Shown: positions 35,416 to 49,400 of the stretch, piece by piece
How the letters are laid out: every line of letters begins with the position of its first letter
How positions within the stretch are numbered: position 1 is the first letter of the stretch
Source of the DNA: Echinometra lucunter
Taxonomy: Eukaryota; Echinodermata; Echinoidea; Camarodonta; Echinometridae
Assembly (NCBI GenBank): GCA_029962745.1
Contig: CM057171.1
Location: 21,902,491-21,966,490 of the forward strand
Direction: 5' to 3'
Length of the DNA: 64,000 nt
Program-made: the position numbers and the translations under genes
The notes under the pieces: generated by a model
Databases searched by the model: none
The model's input: only the letters and a program-made list of their open reading frames with translations
Told to the model about the DNA's origin: nothing

Positions 35416-36716
35416 TATTTTTTTTATTTTTTTTTTGCGTGTGTCGTAAAAACCGTATTAGGAGGGTAGGCATTTCCTATTATCCCATTACAGGTCCAAA
35501 AGTTTCGCGACAAGCAAAAAAAGGGGGTAGTGTTCTTTTTTGGAAGGGGGGGGGGCTTTCTTTTCCAGGGGGGCCGAGGTACCCAAAGGAGCAAATTTCT
35601 ATACTGAGTACGATCTCCGACTGGCAGTCACTGTAGCTCTTTCAAGATTGGTGAAATATGGTCCCTTTTACATGTCTTATATAGACAGTATTCTTGCAGC
35701 AGAGTTTTGTGCTCTTTGTAGTTTAGTAATTTGAGAAGATTGCACATTAAACAAGAGAAAATTGAAAAAAAATAAGTCTTGAAATGACAAATGCATGAAT
35801 AATAGTGGCAACTGTTTTATCTGACAATATGAACAAAATCATTAATTGATAACTACCAATATCCGATATACCCGAGATAATATCAAATTAACGCATTTGT
35901 TTAGCTTTATAATAATCTAATACAAACAAGAAGAAAAACGCTTTGGCAAATCATTACTTGACCAAAACTGTATAAAACATGCAAAATGGATCATCCTCTT
36001 AAACGGCATTAGCTAATGTACATATATGACAAACAGTGTGTCGATTTTAAACATAACTATCAACTAAATAAAACTCATTTCGTGACAATATCTATATTCA
36101 TACAGTATATTTCTCCTGAAAATTAATCAATGTACATAAATTTTCAAAGCACTTTCAGAAATTCATTCAACATTTTATGCTTGTTCGTTTGCTGAATCTG
36201 TGTGTTTTATTTTTTATTTCTATTTCTTTAAAGAATGCTGAAGATTTGGAGAAATACCTATAACATGCCTCGAATAAATAAAAGCTGAACGTCAAGTGCC
36301 GTTATTTAAGAAACGCATTCGTGTACTTAAAGAAATCAAGTCGACAGGAAGAAAAACGATGAGATACATAATGACTTTTATAAGTACACTCGAAAAATCA
36401 GTTGTTTCTTTTTACAGCGTGAAATTGAGAAGGTATGATAATATTTTACAAGAGTTAGTGAATTTCAATCACATGTTTTTGTACATTCCATGGCAGATTC
36501 CCCAGTCTTTCCAGGTCTCTTGTATCAGTGGGCATATTCCTCTCAACACTTAAACTGCAATCGAAACTTTTACAATAAATAACCATATAAGACGGGAATG
36601 TATATGGTTATTGATACAAATCGGTGCAAAAGCTGTTTCAGTATGAAAACGAAACAGTCCTGTCTATACATGGAGAGAATATCAGTATTGTATTGCTTAT
36701 GATACACAAAGTGGCA

Positions 36717-36717
<1 letters not shown>

Positions 36718-36781
<64 letters not shown>

Positions 36782-36800
36782 TATTATTATTGTTATTATT
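36718..36800. repeat. (ATT)n microsatellite
   Basis: Nearly pure ATT triplets. Confidence 0.95.
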
Positions 36801-37309
36801 TCTATTTCGTATACGTGAAAAAAAAGATATTACATTACGATACTACATTACACTACTACACTACTACATTACTTTTAAAAACATAATGTAGTGGATCCAA
36901 TTAACCTTACTATTTGAGTGTAATTGAAATTGTCAGATTACATAAGTCCATTCATAAAAAAATTCCAGCAAATGGAACTAGGGTACTAAAAAAACGTGGT
37001 GAAATTTATAATGAATACATATTTTGTCAAATCTCATATGATATTGAACTAGCTGCCCATTTTGAAACTGAGGAACCTTTCCAGAAAGGGTCGTGCGTTC
37101 GGTCGAGGAATTTACCAATGTTTCTCTTTGTGGGCATATGTGCCTGTGTTCGTTGTTGTATGTGTGTGTGGGGGGAGTTAAATTAGAAATTTTTGGTGTA
37201 AAGTGAGTAGAAGATCGATAACATCTGTTAATGAACATGATGAATATACCACACCGAATTGCAGGTGAAAACCCAGACAGGATTATTTAGAGAATGAAAA
37301 TTCCTTATA

Positions 37310-37497
37310 TCAATTTAATTCTCTTGGGATAGCACATGTCTTGTAGGGTATTGTATTCCTCGTCAACCCTAACACTCCTTCTAAAGAAAGAGATCCTGAG
37401 TTGTCTTGTTTCTTGAAAGTGAACTGATGAAGGAGACTTGTAAGGCCTAGGAATGTTTCCATCTTGGCAAGCTGCTCTCCCAGACACACACGGCGAC
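37310..37497 (-). CDS. P450-1 exon 7 (heme loop, C terminus)
   Basis: 188 nt; acceptor ACTTGTAG; TGA stop at 37312-37310, two codons after the end of P450-2. Encodes RRVCLGEQLAKMETFLGL and NTIPYKTCAIPRELN. Confidence 0.93.
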
Positions 37498-40400
37498 CTA
37501 CAAGTTATATGTGAAAAGATCAAAATAGAAAAATAATAGGATCATGCCACTAATGAGATTTTTTGGGGGAAATATTTATCAAACATCAAATCCAAGAAAC
37601 CCTGTAAATTTGCTTCAGAAACAAATGTCGGTTCCCACCCCTATCCCCTTCCCCCAAAATGGAAACAAATAAACTAGATTTTTTTTCTAATAAACGTAAC
37701 ACTGAGATGAACAGGTTGGTAAATACCCTACTAGGGTAGCAAAAACTATTTCTTAAAGAAGGCAGCACATGAACTAAATGATTTTTAAGTTTAAAAAAAA
37801 TGGAATGTATCCTTACTGGCGTTTTGAGGTATGGAATGTACTTCATGTTTTTACGATATAAAGAAAATAATGTCAATGATATGACTTATACTCTTCTACA
37901 GCTTCCCCGAAATGTATTACATTTCCCTTATTAGTTTCCATATATCATCATAAGAGAAGTATGTAGATAAGCACGTTCTTATATGACAACTACCTACTGA
38001 AAAAGAAATATGACGAATTCCATTGCTCTGCAAGGACTGTAATTTCTTCTTGTCGATGTTCATTAAAAAAAATAAAAAGTAAGCAAGGGTGAATTAGATG
38101 CGATAATTTTTCATTTTTCAATTACACAACGATTAAAGGAAGTTATTCCTTGTACCTGTACTAAAGAAGATTAATTCTTCTCTCGTGATCAGCTTTCCAT
38201 CTTCGTTCAGAAATCTTTCAGGTTTGAATGTCTGGGAGTCCTGCCAAAGTTCTTCGCTGTTCAACACCTGCCAGATGTTAGCCACAATGGTAGCGCCCTG
38301 TGGAATTGTGTAGCCTTGAATTATGACATCAGCAGCAGCTACGTGGGGAACGCCGAGTGGGGCAATGGCGCTCTTCCTTTGGACCTTTAAACAAAAAATT
38401 ATTCAGAAAGAGTTCAGTTCTAGTGTCGTCATCATAGGCATGGTTACAATTTGAAACCTACCAAAGCGACATTATTGTTCATGAAATGATAACTGACCTC
38501 CATGAGAACAGCGTTGGTATACGGGAGATGCTTCTGATCTTCCAGCTTTGGAAGACGGCCTCTTCCAACCACGTGATCAAGTTCATCCTGAACACGTGAT
38601 TGCACCTCGGGGTACACCATCATGTAAAGGATCAACCACTTGAGAGTAGTAGTCGTTGTCTCAGACCCGGCCGCGAATAGATCACCGATGGAACCAGCTA
38701 AGACGAGTTTGCTGAACGAAGAACTCTAGAACCCCCCCCCCCCCCCAAAAAAAAAAAAAAAAAAAAAAAAAAGAAGGAGACGTTTAATTACTCTTCTAAA
38801 AAGACATGTACGACGATGAAATTTTGTTGTGAATCGTTTTCCAGTCATTGCCTTCAAATTCTGGTCTTTAAGAATCACGTAACTACGCCATCTTTAAACA
38901 AACGTGTGTTCCACAGTGACTTCTTCATATAACGCTTTATACATGTAAAAGCAGTTGCAAAGAGAAGCAGCCTCTTCGACTAAAAAATTCAATTATCTTT
39001 TTTGATATGAAGTGCCCTCAGTGGACATGACAACGAATCTTTTTATGTTTGACCTGCAGAAAATGAATATTATCAATTAGAATGACGTACTTTATAATTC
39101 ACCCCCATACCTTCGTTTCGGCCATCTTAATCAGATATTGATCTATGAAATCCTTTGGGTTATGTGGATCCAGATACTTCTCATGCGACTCGATGTGAGA
39201 CATGTAGATAGCACAAAGATGCCTGACGTTGTTGACCAAGAGACTGATGTTCCCGAAGGGTATCTTATATACGCCAGGAACATTAAGAAACAGCAAAGCT
39301 CCACCGCCTCCATATAATCTAAAATTGGCGTTTATGGTATCCAGAATCTGAATTGAAGATATTTCATTACACAAATATTATTAACATCAATGTATAAATG
39401 TGTGTGTTTAGCAAGGGATTGTGAGGGTGTTTGGGGGCAGGGTGTACAGCTTTGCAAGCGAAGACAGTGCACATAGTCCTCGGATGTCAAACAAAAGCCC
39501 TCGCAAGCCAAACAAAAGATTTGTGCCTTATTCCTTCAGCTTTGCTAGAACAGGAGCACTAGATAGAACTTTCAGTCTTGGGGATATTCCGACAATTTTT
39601 TTATCGTAATACGTGGTTGTCCTTCCTCTTGTGTAAAATGTTGTGGTTTTACATTATGATTCATAATCAGTGAGAAAAATAAATGATTTATCCGAAAAGA
39701 TGAAAGTACAATTGCACGTTGATAACAGGAAAGAACTTTTACCTGTCTAAATTCAGCGTCGTCGTATTCATACTGCGTTCCGAAGATGACTGAGCAGATT
39801 ATATTGGCAACGGCTTGCCCAAAGAGAAAGTTTGGGTCGAACGGAGCTCCTTTCGTTTCTCTAATTGCTGCACTTAGTTGAGCCATCTCAGTCGCCACGG
39901 TATTTTCATAGGTTTTCTTGCCAACTCCAAGGCTTCGAAACACAGACTGGATGAACTTTCGCTGTTCCTTCCAGACTTCTCCGTTGGCAAATGCAACACC
40001 TACACCGAAACAATAATTCGTATGTTTCATCCAAATCCTATCGAAGATTATACATGTAATTACACACAACACAGACAACACACTACACACTCAACAGCGC
40101 CACACTCTTATAATTTTGCCTAGGGTTACGATTTCACGTGTATAGCTACTTTTTTTTTCCATGTCAACGGCGCAAAAGTGAATTGTCCAAGGAGTTGAAA
40201 TTTGGTTTCATTTGTGCATGTATATTTCGTTGTCTAGGACTAATCAAAGTAGAATCCATAAAACTATCAATGTCAATCACGGACAAGAATGTACTCTTAA
40301 CCTCACCGACCACGCTATATACTGGGGTAAAGATCGGGGTGGGGGGGTAACTTGACCGGGGCATTCAAAGTAAACATTTGTCCAGCAGTGTCAAATAACA

Positions 40401-43400
40401 ACAAAGGTGCTTTCACACATGAGGCGACATTGTGGCGCCACACTGTGGCGAAACATTTTTTGTGTACAGGTCTTTGGGGTATAGGGCAACCAAAAGTTGT
40501 TGCCGAGGCCGGACACATTTTTGTTTGCTGCCTGGATTTAAAAAAAAAAATGTGCACCAATCAAATTCAATCGTTGCCATGAGATTATTTGCGCAAGTTT
40601 TGACAATATGCTCAATTATTTGAGAGTTGACGCGTTCATGCGCGTTCACTAGCATTTATGGCCGTGGTGACACAAAGTCCCCTCATGTGTGATGACAAAA
40701 AAGTGTGGCGCAACAAAGTAGCCTCGTATTTGAAAGCACCTTAAGAATGCGATGTCAAAGACGATTTGTTCCGGGTTCCGGAGGAACGAGGCTATGTTAT
40801 TGACATAGAGAATAAAAATTATCGTTTTTTGACAAAATTCTCGAACACACAGGTAACTTTACAGTACATACACTATGCATACGATTATAAAGCTCCTTTA
40901 TTTTTTTAAGGAAAACTCTTTTTAATTGGCTGAAAATTCAATGTAGGGGCCAACAAGACGCTTAGATGGGTTACTTAACAGTTAGGTATGCAAAGTAAGC
41001 ATGTACTTTGCAGAGACTTTCATTAAGTTGAAATAACTATGAATGTCTCGTCGACTGAACCGAGCAGGATCCAATCGGCTGGTGAACATTCAGGCGATTG
41101 GTTCCAACGGATACAATCGACTGCCAGGAACAAATGGCCTATGACACCGGACTTTCAGCCAAAATACCGAAGGTTGCTTAGAAAATGTAAACTCCCCACA
41201 GTCTCCATGGCCAATCCATCCATGATATTTAAGAATTCCCTCCCAATAATCACCATCATTGTGGCCTAATACTTCAAGAACTAGCTGGCTTTTCGGTCGA
41301 TCATTGAGGTCGGGATGGCGGAAAGCTTCAGCGATGATCGGGTATGAGTTGAGGAAGACGAATGGCTTGGTGCCGACATAGAAAGAAACGATCTCGCCGT
41401 ATTTCTCAGCCCAAGATTTGAAGAGAGAAAGAGGTTCTCTCCTACCCCTGGGAAAGAACAAACGGAAGAAGTCAAAGAAGACTACGAACATTATCAGAAG
41501 GAAACAGCAAGAACCTACCAGATATCAGACATTGAAGTTTAATGGCTACTTAAACTAAACAATAAGGTGATTTGATGGAGGAATAGTCGACGATACCGTA
41601 GGTACTCGCATGGGTTCCGATCCGGTGGAGGGGGATGGGGGATACATCCTCCTAGTATTTTGAGTAGGGGGGATGGCCTGTATTATCACGCCCCCCCCCC
41701 ATAATTCACGAAAAAGGCCCTCCCCCCTCCTATTAATACCCTTTAAAAAAAAGTAAAATAAAGACAGAACAAAGGAAAAAGGAGGACAGAAAACATAAAC
41801 AAAAAAAGAAAGAAAAAAAAACTTAGTCATGTTGCCAAGAAAAACCCAAAATATGGTAAGATTTCAGTCTATTTTTGGCCCCTCAGCTGTGTCCCAGTTT
41901 AAATTCGGTACCCACACTGACGTCATTGTGGTTACCTTGTCTAGCAAATTGCGCGCAAGCTATAATACGTATATGTTATGCATATTGTTCAGTGTAGCGC
42001 GCGTCCCAACTGCAATGCGCGAAGCTGAGTAACCACATGTACGTCACACCCAACGAACGTAGAGGGCGTCAACACTTTTCAGTGTTGCTATTAGGAAGGT
42101 TCACTGCGCTTATTTTTTGTGACCATGATTTTCTCGGATTTTCTCTCAGAGAGGTTTTTCAGTAGATTGTAGAGTTTATTTTTTTTCTATTTGAAAATTT
42201 TACCACTTTTGAATAAAAAAAAATTGAAATAAAATCTTATGGCAAATAATGTTTTAATACCTCTCTTTTATTTTAAGGAAGAAAAAAAAGCTAAAATATC
42301 GATAATTTTATAATCTTACTTTTTGATACAGTAATATAGATTTGTGAGGTTGATAACGTTCTTCTGCTGGATTTCGCTGCTACTACTATAGATCCACTCT
42401 GCTGCGCTGTACTATGTCGCGAGTCGAGTCGGCTATATCATCATGCGATGAAAAATGACCGCCTCGTCGGAGTCCGTGAGAGTGAACAACGTTGGACCAG
42501 GTATGATTTGAATTGTGGAAATTAATGATAGATTTACTTATTTGAAATGATAATTAATCAAATTTGGCAATTGAGGGGAATAAGGGACCGACTGTCTGCA
42601 TGCAAACTATTGTCAAGATTCTAAGCTTAACCTCCTAACTTTAATTTTTGCCAACCTGCGCCTGTGCCTGCGGCCCCCTGCGGCAGTCCGCGTGCGTGCG
42701 AAGTTTACTTCGGCCCGTTTTCCGATCGTTCTGGGGCTAAAACTTAAAATTCTAGTCAATCAAGACAATCTTATTGTTAGGCAATTTCTTTGTGATCAAA
42801 TCTAATAACTCATTAAAACTGTCAGCAGTATCGTGAAATATGCCCGCTCTCAAAATGTTTTAAGTTTCTTTTAGGGTTAGCCGGTTGGGTAACAACACCA
42901 ACGTTTAACTCGTCTCGAGTAGATCTAGACTTAGCCCCGGAACGCTGCTACGGCTACGCGTTCGGGCTGCCGCAGTAACATAGCCATTACTTTATAGGCC
43001 AGACATACCAGATTCTTTTTGCCGTTTCTTTTATGAAAGGAGAGACCAGCCATTTATGACTTATATCATGTAGGGATCCTCCAACTAATTTTATTGTTTG
43101 ATTGTAAATACCTTTTTATCTTGATGTGGTTTGTAGTGATATTACATTTGAAATTTTTTGTAGGGTTAACACATGATATCTGGAAAAAAAATCTAAAGTC
43201 ATGGACATTGATAATTCAAAAAAAAATAATAATTTGCATGACTTGTCAACCTCTGAATGCCATTCACATGAAATTTTAGTTTGAACATGAAATTATGTCT
43301 TGTTTTTCAAAATTTTGAAGAAATCTCCATCATGACATTGTTATTTCTTTTTCTTTTCAGTAACAAAGTTAGAGTCTGTTGAAGATCAAACTCCTGTAGC

Positions 43401-46400
43401 CCCTGTGCCCAGGCAAGATCAACAAATCATGGCTCAACCTCCCAGCCAATCTTCACCATCTAAACAGAGAAGATTGTCGCCTATCTCTGGAATAAAAGAG
43501 CTGCTAAACATACTGATCCAGATGCTGGGCAGAAAATGCTTGGTAGGTTTTATGTTTTGTTAGGTCAAGTCCTACCCACATCAGCTTTGAAACTCCTACT
43601 GGCTAGTCATTACCACCGGAAAAGCTTCAATAGCTTTTATGTGTATTAGCCTGCGTTTTGGTATGCACGATAATTCATACATGAGAGGAAAATAATTATT
43701 CAGAATTTCAATTTTAAGTCTGAATCCCCAAATCTGTGGCACATTAAGAGTTGAAGACTCCCTGAATCAGATAATCTAGCAAATTTAAGAAAATTATATC
43801 TTGCTTAGGGCAATTTTGTTGTTTGCTTTTGACCCCTGCAATGGTGAATGTTTGATAGCCTACAGTCACACACAAGTTTGATCTTATGTGCTCCTACCCT
43901 CTTTTTAAGGAAATTACATAAAAATCAGAGAGTGAAAGTGGAGTAAAATTAGCCATTGGCATGATTGCACCAAAATGACAAAAATTTACATTTAAACAAG
44001 GATATTGCATGTACATGTATGATTTAAAATTTTCACATCCCCCCTCAACATAAAATCACTTAATTGTTTAAGTCATGTAGGTTTGCATTTTCATATATTT
44101 TACAAAATTATATATCTTTGCACTTTTAGTTTTGACCTATTGCAAAAATACCTTTTATTTATATACTTCTTTTTAAAAAAAAACGTATTTGTTTTTGTTA
44201 TTTTTTTTTCTTTTTTCTTTTCAGAAGATTCTGTTGATCAAAATCCTGTAGCCCCTAGAGAATCAAAGAATTGCTCACATCTCAACCTGCCATGCCACCC
44301 TTCACCACCCCTATAAAGAACAGAGCACATCACGGCCTTTGTCCAAAATGTAAAGAGCTGCTGATACTGAACCAGATGCTGTTCAGAAAATGCTTGGTAG
44401 ATTTCATTTCTTTTAGGTCAAGTCCTACTTGCTTTTCAAGCAAATTGAATAGTCAGAGAAAAATATGTTTAAGTATTAACGTTAACTTATTGCTTCCAAG
44501 CATGTAAATGATTAAAACATTAACCATAATTTACTGATGACCATCACCTTCCATCCATACTCCTAATTGTGCAATATCATATTTTGTTCATTTTAACATG
44601 TCTGTAGTATTGAATTTAGAAGTGCATTCTTAATAAACTAAGGGTTTGCATTAAGACGTACCTTTCCTTTTTTCCTTCTTGATGTTAATTGTATATACAT
44701 TATACTTTATAACTCAAGTAATACTTATTCTGGGGTACAATATTCTTATGTAGATGTGTAAGAGATTCAGCCAATGTAAGATGTGTCACCATCACTCAGT
44801 GCGTTTAATGTTTATTTGACTGAGCAAAATATGAAAATTTTCATTTATTAGACTTGACGAAGTAAGAAGACTTAAAGGGAAAGTTCACCATAATGATTTG
44901 AACAAATAGTTTCATAGTATGCTAATGAGTTAGCCAATGATGTTGCACACTCCCATTTCTTTGTGTATTTTATTCATTAAAAATGTAAGGATGGACCTGC
45001 CATTTTAGTATACAAGTAAGTCACCAGCCCATTCACTGCCGTTTATCTCGTCAGTGCTGGTGACTTCTTTCCACTCTCATAGACTTTGTACACAGTGTGA
45101 GCGCACACGCGAGAAGAGAGGTGACTTATTTCACGATAAGGCCATTGGCTTAGTGATGTATAAGTTTGAAATGTGTGAAATTCAAAGCTAATTATACTTT
45201 GAAATTAAATGTCAGATTCCCATGAAAATTTACAGCACCTTTGATTAGGAAAACAGATTTGTTCTAGGTCAGTTCTTCCATTGGGTTGGATTGGATGGGA
45301 AATTCGTTCAGTGCTTCACTTCATTTGTACAAATTATTTTAATTTGTGAGAGAGTAGTTAGAATTAATTATCTCTATTATGATACTTATATTATTGTGAT
45401 TATTTCTTCAGTCTTCTTAAAGTTATTTAATTTTTTTAACTCTAGAAATTAGCTTTACTTTTTTCTTAACTATACATACACTGTATTATATGTATCTTTC
45501 TCTCTTACCTTTTGAAATATAAATGTATGAATATAACTAGATCCCATAAAAAGAAAGTGGTCAGTTGTGAGAAATGAAATGGCAATGCATCAGTTAGCTT
45601 ATCAAGCTGACCATTTTAACCTCTATTACCGAAATCGGTTTGAAATTGAGTTGATAACACCTAAATAACCAATTTGAGCCAAGGGAGCTCCCCATAAAAA
45701 GCGAAACAGAAACTGCCATTTCACATCAAATACTTCCTTTTCTATTGTACTCTATTCTTCTGTTATTAAATTTGGTTTGATTTTTTAAATTTTACAAGTA
45801 ATTGGGGTTTAATAAAATCAGTGACAGTGAATAATTCAACTCGCAATATGTAAGCACAGTCGTAGCCTTGATGATGTTTAAAACACAATAAATACAAAAT
45901 AGTTTTATAATTGAATGCACAGTTATACCTGTCTATCTTTTATTCTAGGGCGTAATTTGGATGAATTGAATCGTAAATCGAAAGAGCCTGGGAACAGAAT
46001 ATGAGAGAGTAAGAGTATGCAAAAGAAAAAAAAAGATAAGAGGGAATATTAAATACCTGGGATAGTGAGGTTTGATAAAAATGGGAGAGAGAAGAAAAAA
46101 AAAGTCGGGGTGATAGAAAGAGTGGGGGAAAGTGAGGGAAGAAGAGAGAAAAAAATATAAAGAGAGGGAGAAAGGGTGAAAAAAAAGTTTCCAAAGAGGT
46201 TGAGTTGGGGGAGGGGTATCAACATCATTCGATGTGATGTCCCCTATTTAATGAGAATTACCCTACCTCCTTCGCCTTTCCGGCAGCCTTGTTGGAGAAG
46301 GTTAAAATGACACATGAGGTCTCAATAGCAGTGGTTTGATGTCAAATTCAAATGAACTCTGCTCTCCTCGCAAAAAAAAAATAAATCAAGATAAATGAAT

Positions 46401-49400
46401 CCATAAATACGTAAAGTAATTAACTAATTCATTCATGCATGTCATGAAAAAAAAACCTGAAATAAATCGAATTGGTAAATATTTGAATAAATTGGTAAGA
46501 AATACAAGATGAATTTATAAATAACCAAAATCAGTGATAGGCTGGAAAAAAAAAAGAATTTGAATACATGTCGAAATTTTTGCCCCTAACATTCGCCGTC
46601 CGTTTTGTTGTACAGTGCGTCCCCCCAAAAAACTTTACCCTTTTGAAATGGCTGCCAAATGAAAAATACATGATTCTGGAAGAAAAGGTTTATATGTACG
46701 GATAGCTCATGGACTCAACTTTCATATGAGACCAAAAAAGCCGAAAATAATTCATGCTTGGGTGAGCATTGCTCACTTTTGTAAAGAGTATTAAAATTAG
46801 GTTGCGCAGGAATTGCACCTTTCAATTTGTGAGAGGTGAGTCCTTTGGAGATTACAGAATTGAGGATGATGTGATGAATTCATGATCAGTTGCAATCAGT
46901 TTAGGTTTGCTGAGTGAATTTTATGGTTTATTAAATCCAAATTTTATGCATGAGTGAACGGGCATTGCATTCATTATTGTAGCATTGTTGACGCCCTCTA
47001 CGTTCGTTGGTCACACCTCATACTCAAATTTTTAGGTTACCCCTTGACAATGACAAATACTTTGACAAAATATATTGATTTCGATTGAAAATCATCATTT
47101 TTTTTTTTTCGTTTTGAAATGGTTTTTTTGGTCACGCCAAAATGTAAATACAACAGATACATAGTGGAAATTGCATGTCAGATTCACATAAAAATTCTCT
47201 GTATTTTACATCGATCGTAGTTGAAACAATAAAAGAACGAGCTAGCGTCAGTTCTTTATCTGAAACATTGTAGGATGGGGGGTTGGGTGTCCGGACACGT
47301 AACAAAAATGAAGCCTTCTTTTTTGTCTTTGGATTAAACAAAAACTATGCATTGATTTGTGCTAATCATCATCAATATTTGTTCGCTATAATATTGTCTA
47401 ACCGTTTGTGCTAAAACATTTAAGAGATTTGCTTGTGAACTTTTTCAATTGGCTGTTAAAAATCGACTGTCCGGATATACAACCTGTCCGGACATCCAAC
47501 AACTGGGTATATCTATTTTTTATTCTAAACTTGCTAACCGGCTGCTCATATTTTTCAGCAACTAGTATATCATAAAAATGCTTGCTTCTCAGATGATTAA
47601 ACTGTTTCAACTCTGGAGGTAAAATAATATTGAAAATAACATCACTTTTAAATTCCCTTGAATAAACTATTTTAGGAACTTTCATCTTTGACAAAGAACA
47701 GTACACTCCCTGCATTCTAAAATAATCATTTGCATCAAGGTTAAATGATCTTTTCATCTCATCCTGTTGTTTTATCTGACCCCCTTCTGTAAAAATGTCC
47801 TTAAAAAACACAATTCTTTTGAGAATAAGTTTTCGGAAGAAGATCATATCTTCATTAACTTGCAACTGTTTGTTATTCCAAATGATCTGAAACTTAGTAC
47901 TATCCTCACTGTTCCTCACATTAAGAGAGGCCCATTGTTCTATAACTCGGTAAAACTTTGGGATATTTCTATTAATCATTTTATGACTATAATTACAGTT
48001 AAACAAGAATAAACCACCGTTCTCCCTAAGATAATACTGAAGAATCAGGAACCATCCTTGTTTATCGGCTTCTTTTATTCTTTGAATCCAATATAACTGC
48101 TGTGCACTAGCAGCCGACAGGACATCTTCCATCTTAATTCCGCCATTTGATAAATCATGGATCACTACATTTCTCCGGATTTTATCAGGTCCAGTCCATA
48201 TAAATTTGAAAAACATACTCTCCATCTTCTTTAAGAACCAGGTCGGTAATATCACAGATGAAAACAAATACATAGATTTTAATATTCCAAAAGATTTGAT
48301 AATCTGGATTTTCCCAAATGTAGTTAAATTTCTCATTTTCCACATATTCAATGTGAATTGTAATGATGATAACATTTCTTCTGCTTTTTTTTCATCTGAG
48401 CAGAATATGAATCAATACCAACGTAAGTACCAAATACATTAATAGGCCATGGGCCAAGCCCTGAAATTCTTTCATTCCGTGATCCATATCTGGGAAGTAC
48501 TTCATTTCACTCTTAAAACCTTTTGGACATGTTGCTAAGAAAGAAATGGAATGTTCCCATTGTCAAATTTTGGGCGTTAGTGAGAAAATCAAGTAAAATG
48601 ATGCCATTTTTAGCAGAAGCCAAAGCCAATTCATGAGATGATGATGTCATAACTGACCAGTCAGAAGCAGGGTCTCATGGCACTGCAGTTGATGATGCCA
48701 AAACTGGCCAATCAAATCCTCTGTTACTGCGTGCACTCAAATTGTCAAAATGGGGTGCTGCTGCATGTATTTGTTACTGTGCGATCACAGGCAAATCACA
48801 GACTGAGAGAGCCAAAAAGAAGCAGGAAAGGGAAAATGAAGCGAGTGAGGGTAAGGGTGCCAAGTTTATTGAGATACATGTAGAATTTGTTTCCAGGACT
48901 ATTCACTCCTTTTTAAAAGGACTAACAGTAATTTTGAAACGCTTGCATGTGTGGTTGCTAATCTTACTACAATCCCACACGCAGTAAAATATGTCAGTTT
49001 TCAGGCAAATGCCTGGATTCAATTTATTTTCAGTAGTAGTTTGGGCATTTTTGTACACAAAATATATCAATTTATATGATTTTCAGGCCCAGCTCTCATC
49101 ACTTTTTTTTACTGGCATCCCTGTGTATTTGGCCCAATCCCCCCCCCCCAAAAAAAATAGAAATAGGAACTAAAATCAAGATATGTTATTATTGCATTGT
49201 CTAAATACATTCTCATGTCAGGCATGATAATTTCCAGGGCCCAGGCTACTTCCAATTCCCCTTGACTTGTAAATGGTAGCAATCACAAATTTGAACTCAT
49301 GTTTCCTCTTTAGAGAGGACTTACCACCCCCCCCCCCCTACATTGTAGCTTGTTAAATGTTAGGATCCAAATTTTATTTCCACAATAATTGTCATGCACA

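Larger units (their letters stand above)
28954..37309. other. intergenic between P450-2 and P450-1
   Basis: No gene recognised on either strand over 8.3 kb. Contents: presumed promoter flank of P450-2 (28954-29100), a G/T-rich microsatellite (29535-29600), inverted GC-rich segments (29950-30070 and 32520-32645), CTAT/CCAT tetranucleotides (31640-32100), TA runs (33640-33678, 35382-35412), a hairpin MITE (34485-34862), homopolymer-rich sequence (35270-35580) and ATT repeats (36718-36800). Confidence 0.6.
42051..47009. mobile_element. 4.96-kb DNA transposon-like element, 24-bp perfect TIRs, 8-bp TSD
   Basis: Both ends carry the same 24 bases in inverted orientation, beginning CAACGAACGTAGAGGGCGTC (42051-42074; 46986-47009). 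The flanks are an exact 8-bp duplication, GTCACACC (42043-42050 and 47010-47017). An 8-bp TSD fits hAT, P or similar superfamilies; the CA start fits either. No transposase ORF or DDE motif is visible. The interior is AT-rich, with plus-strand exon-like pieces near the left end (42455-44396). Probably non-autonomous, or an autonomous element with most of its gene lost. Lies in candidate intron 1 of P450-1. Confidence 0.85.

Noticed and set aside
35236..35580. hAT-like end (CAGCCGCGGATCCAGG) before a long G-run
   Set aside because: No matching right end or TSD found; recorded only as homopolymer-rich intergenic sequence.
41090..41253. Open-frame extension of P450-1 exon 2 past 41254
   Set aside because: The homologues end exon 2 exactly at this G|GT site and exon 3 fits in phase; the extension has no P450 similarity.
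48677..48987. ORFs inside the 3.77-kb element as a transposase
   Set aside because: Two overlapping frames of 68-81 codons with no transposase motif; could be a chance ORF.
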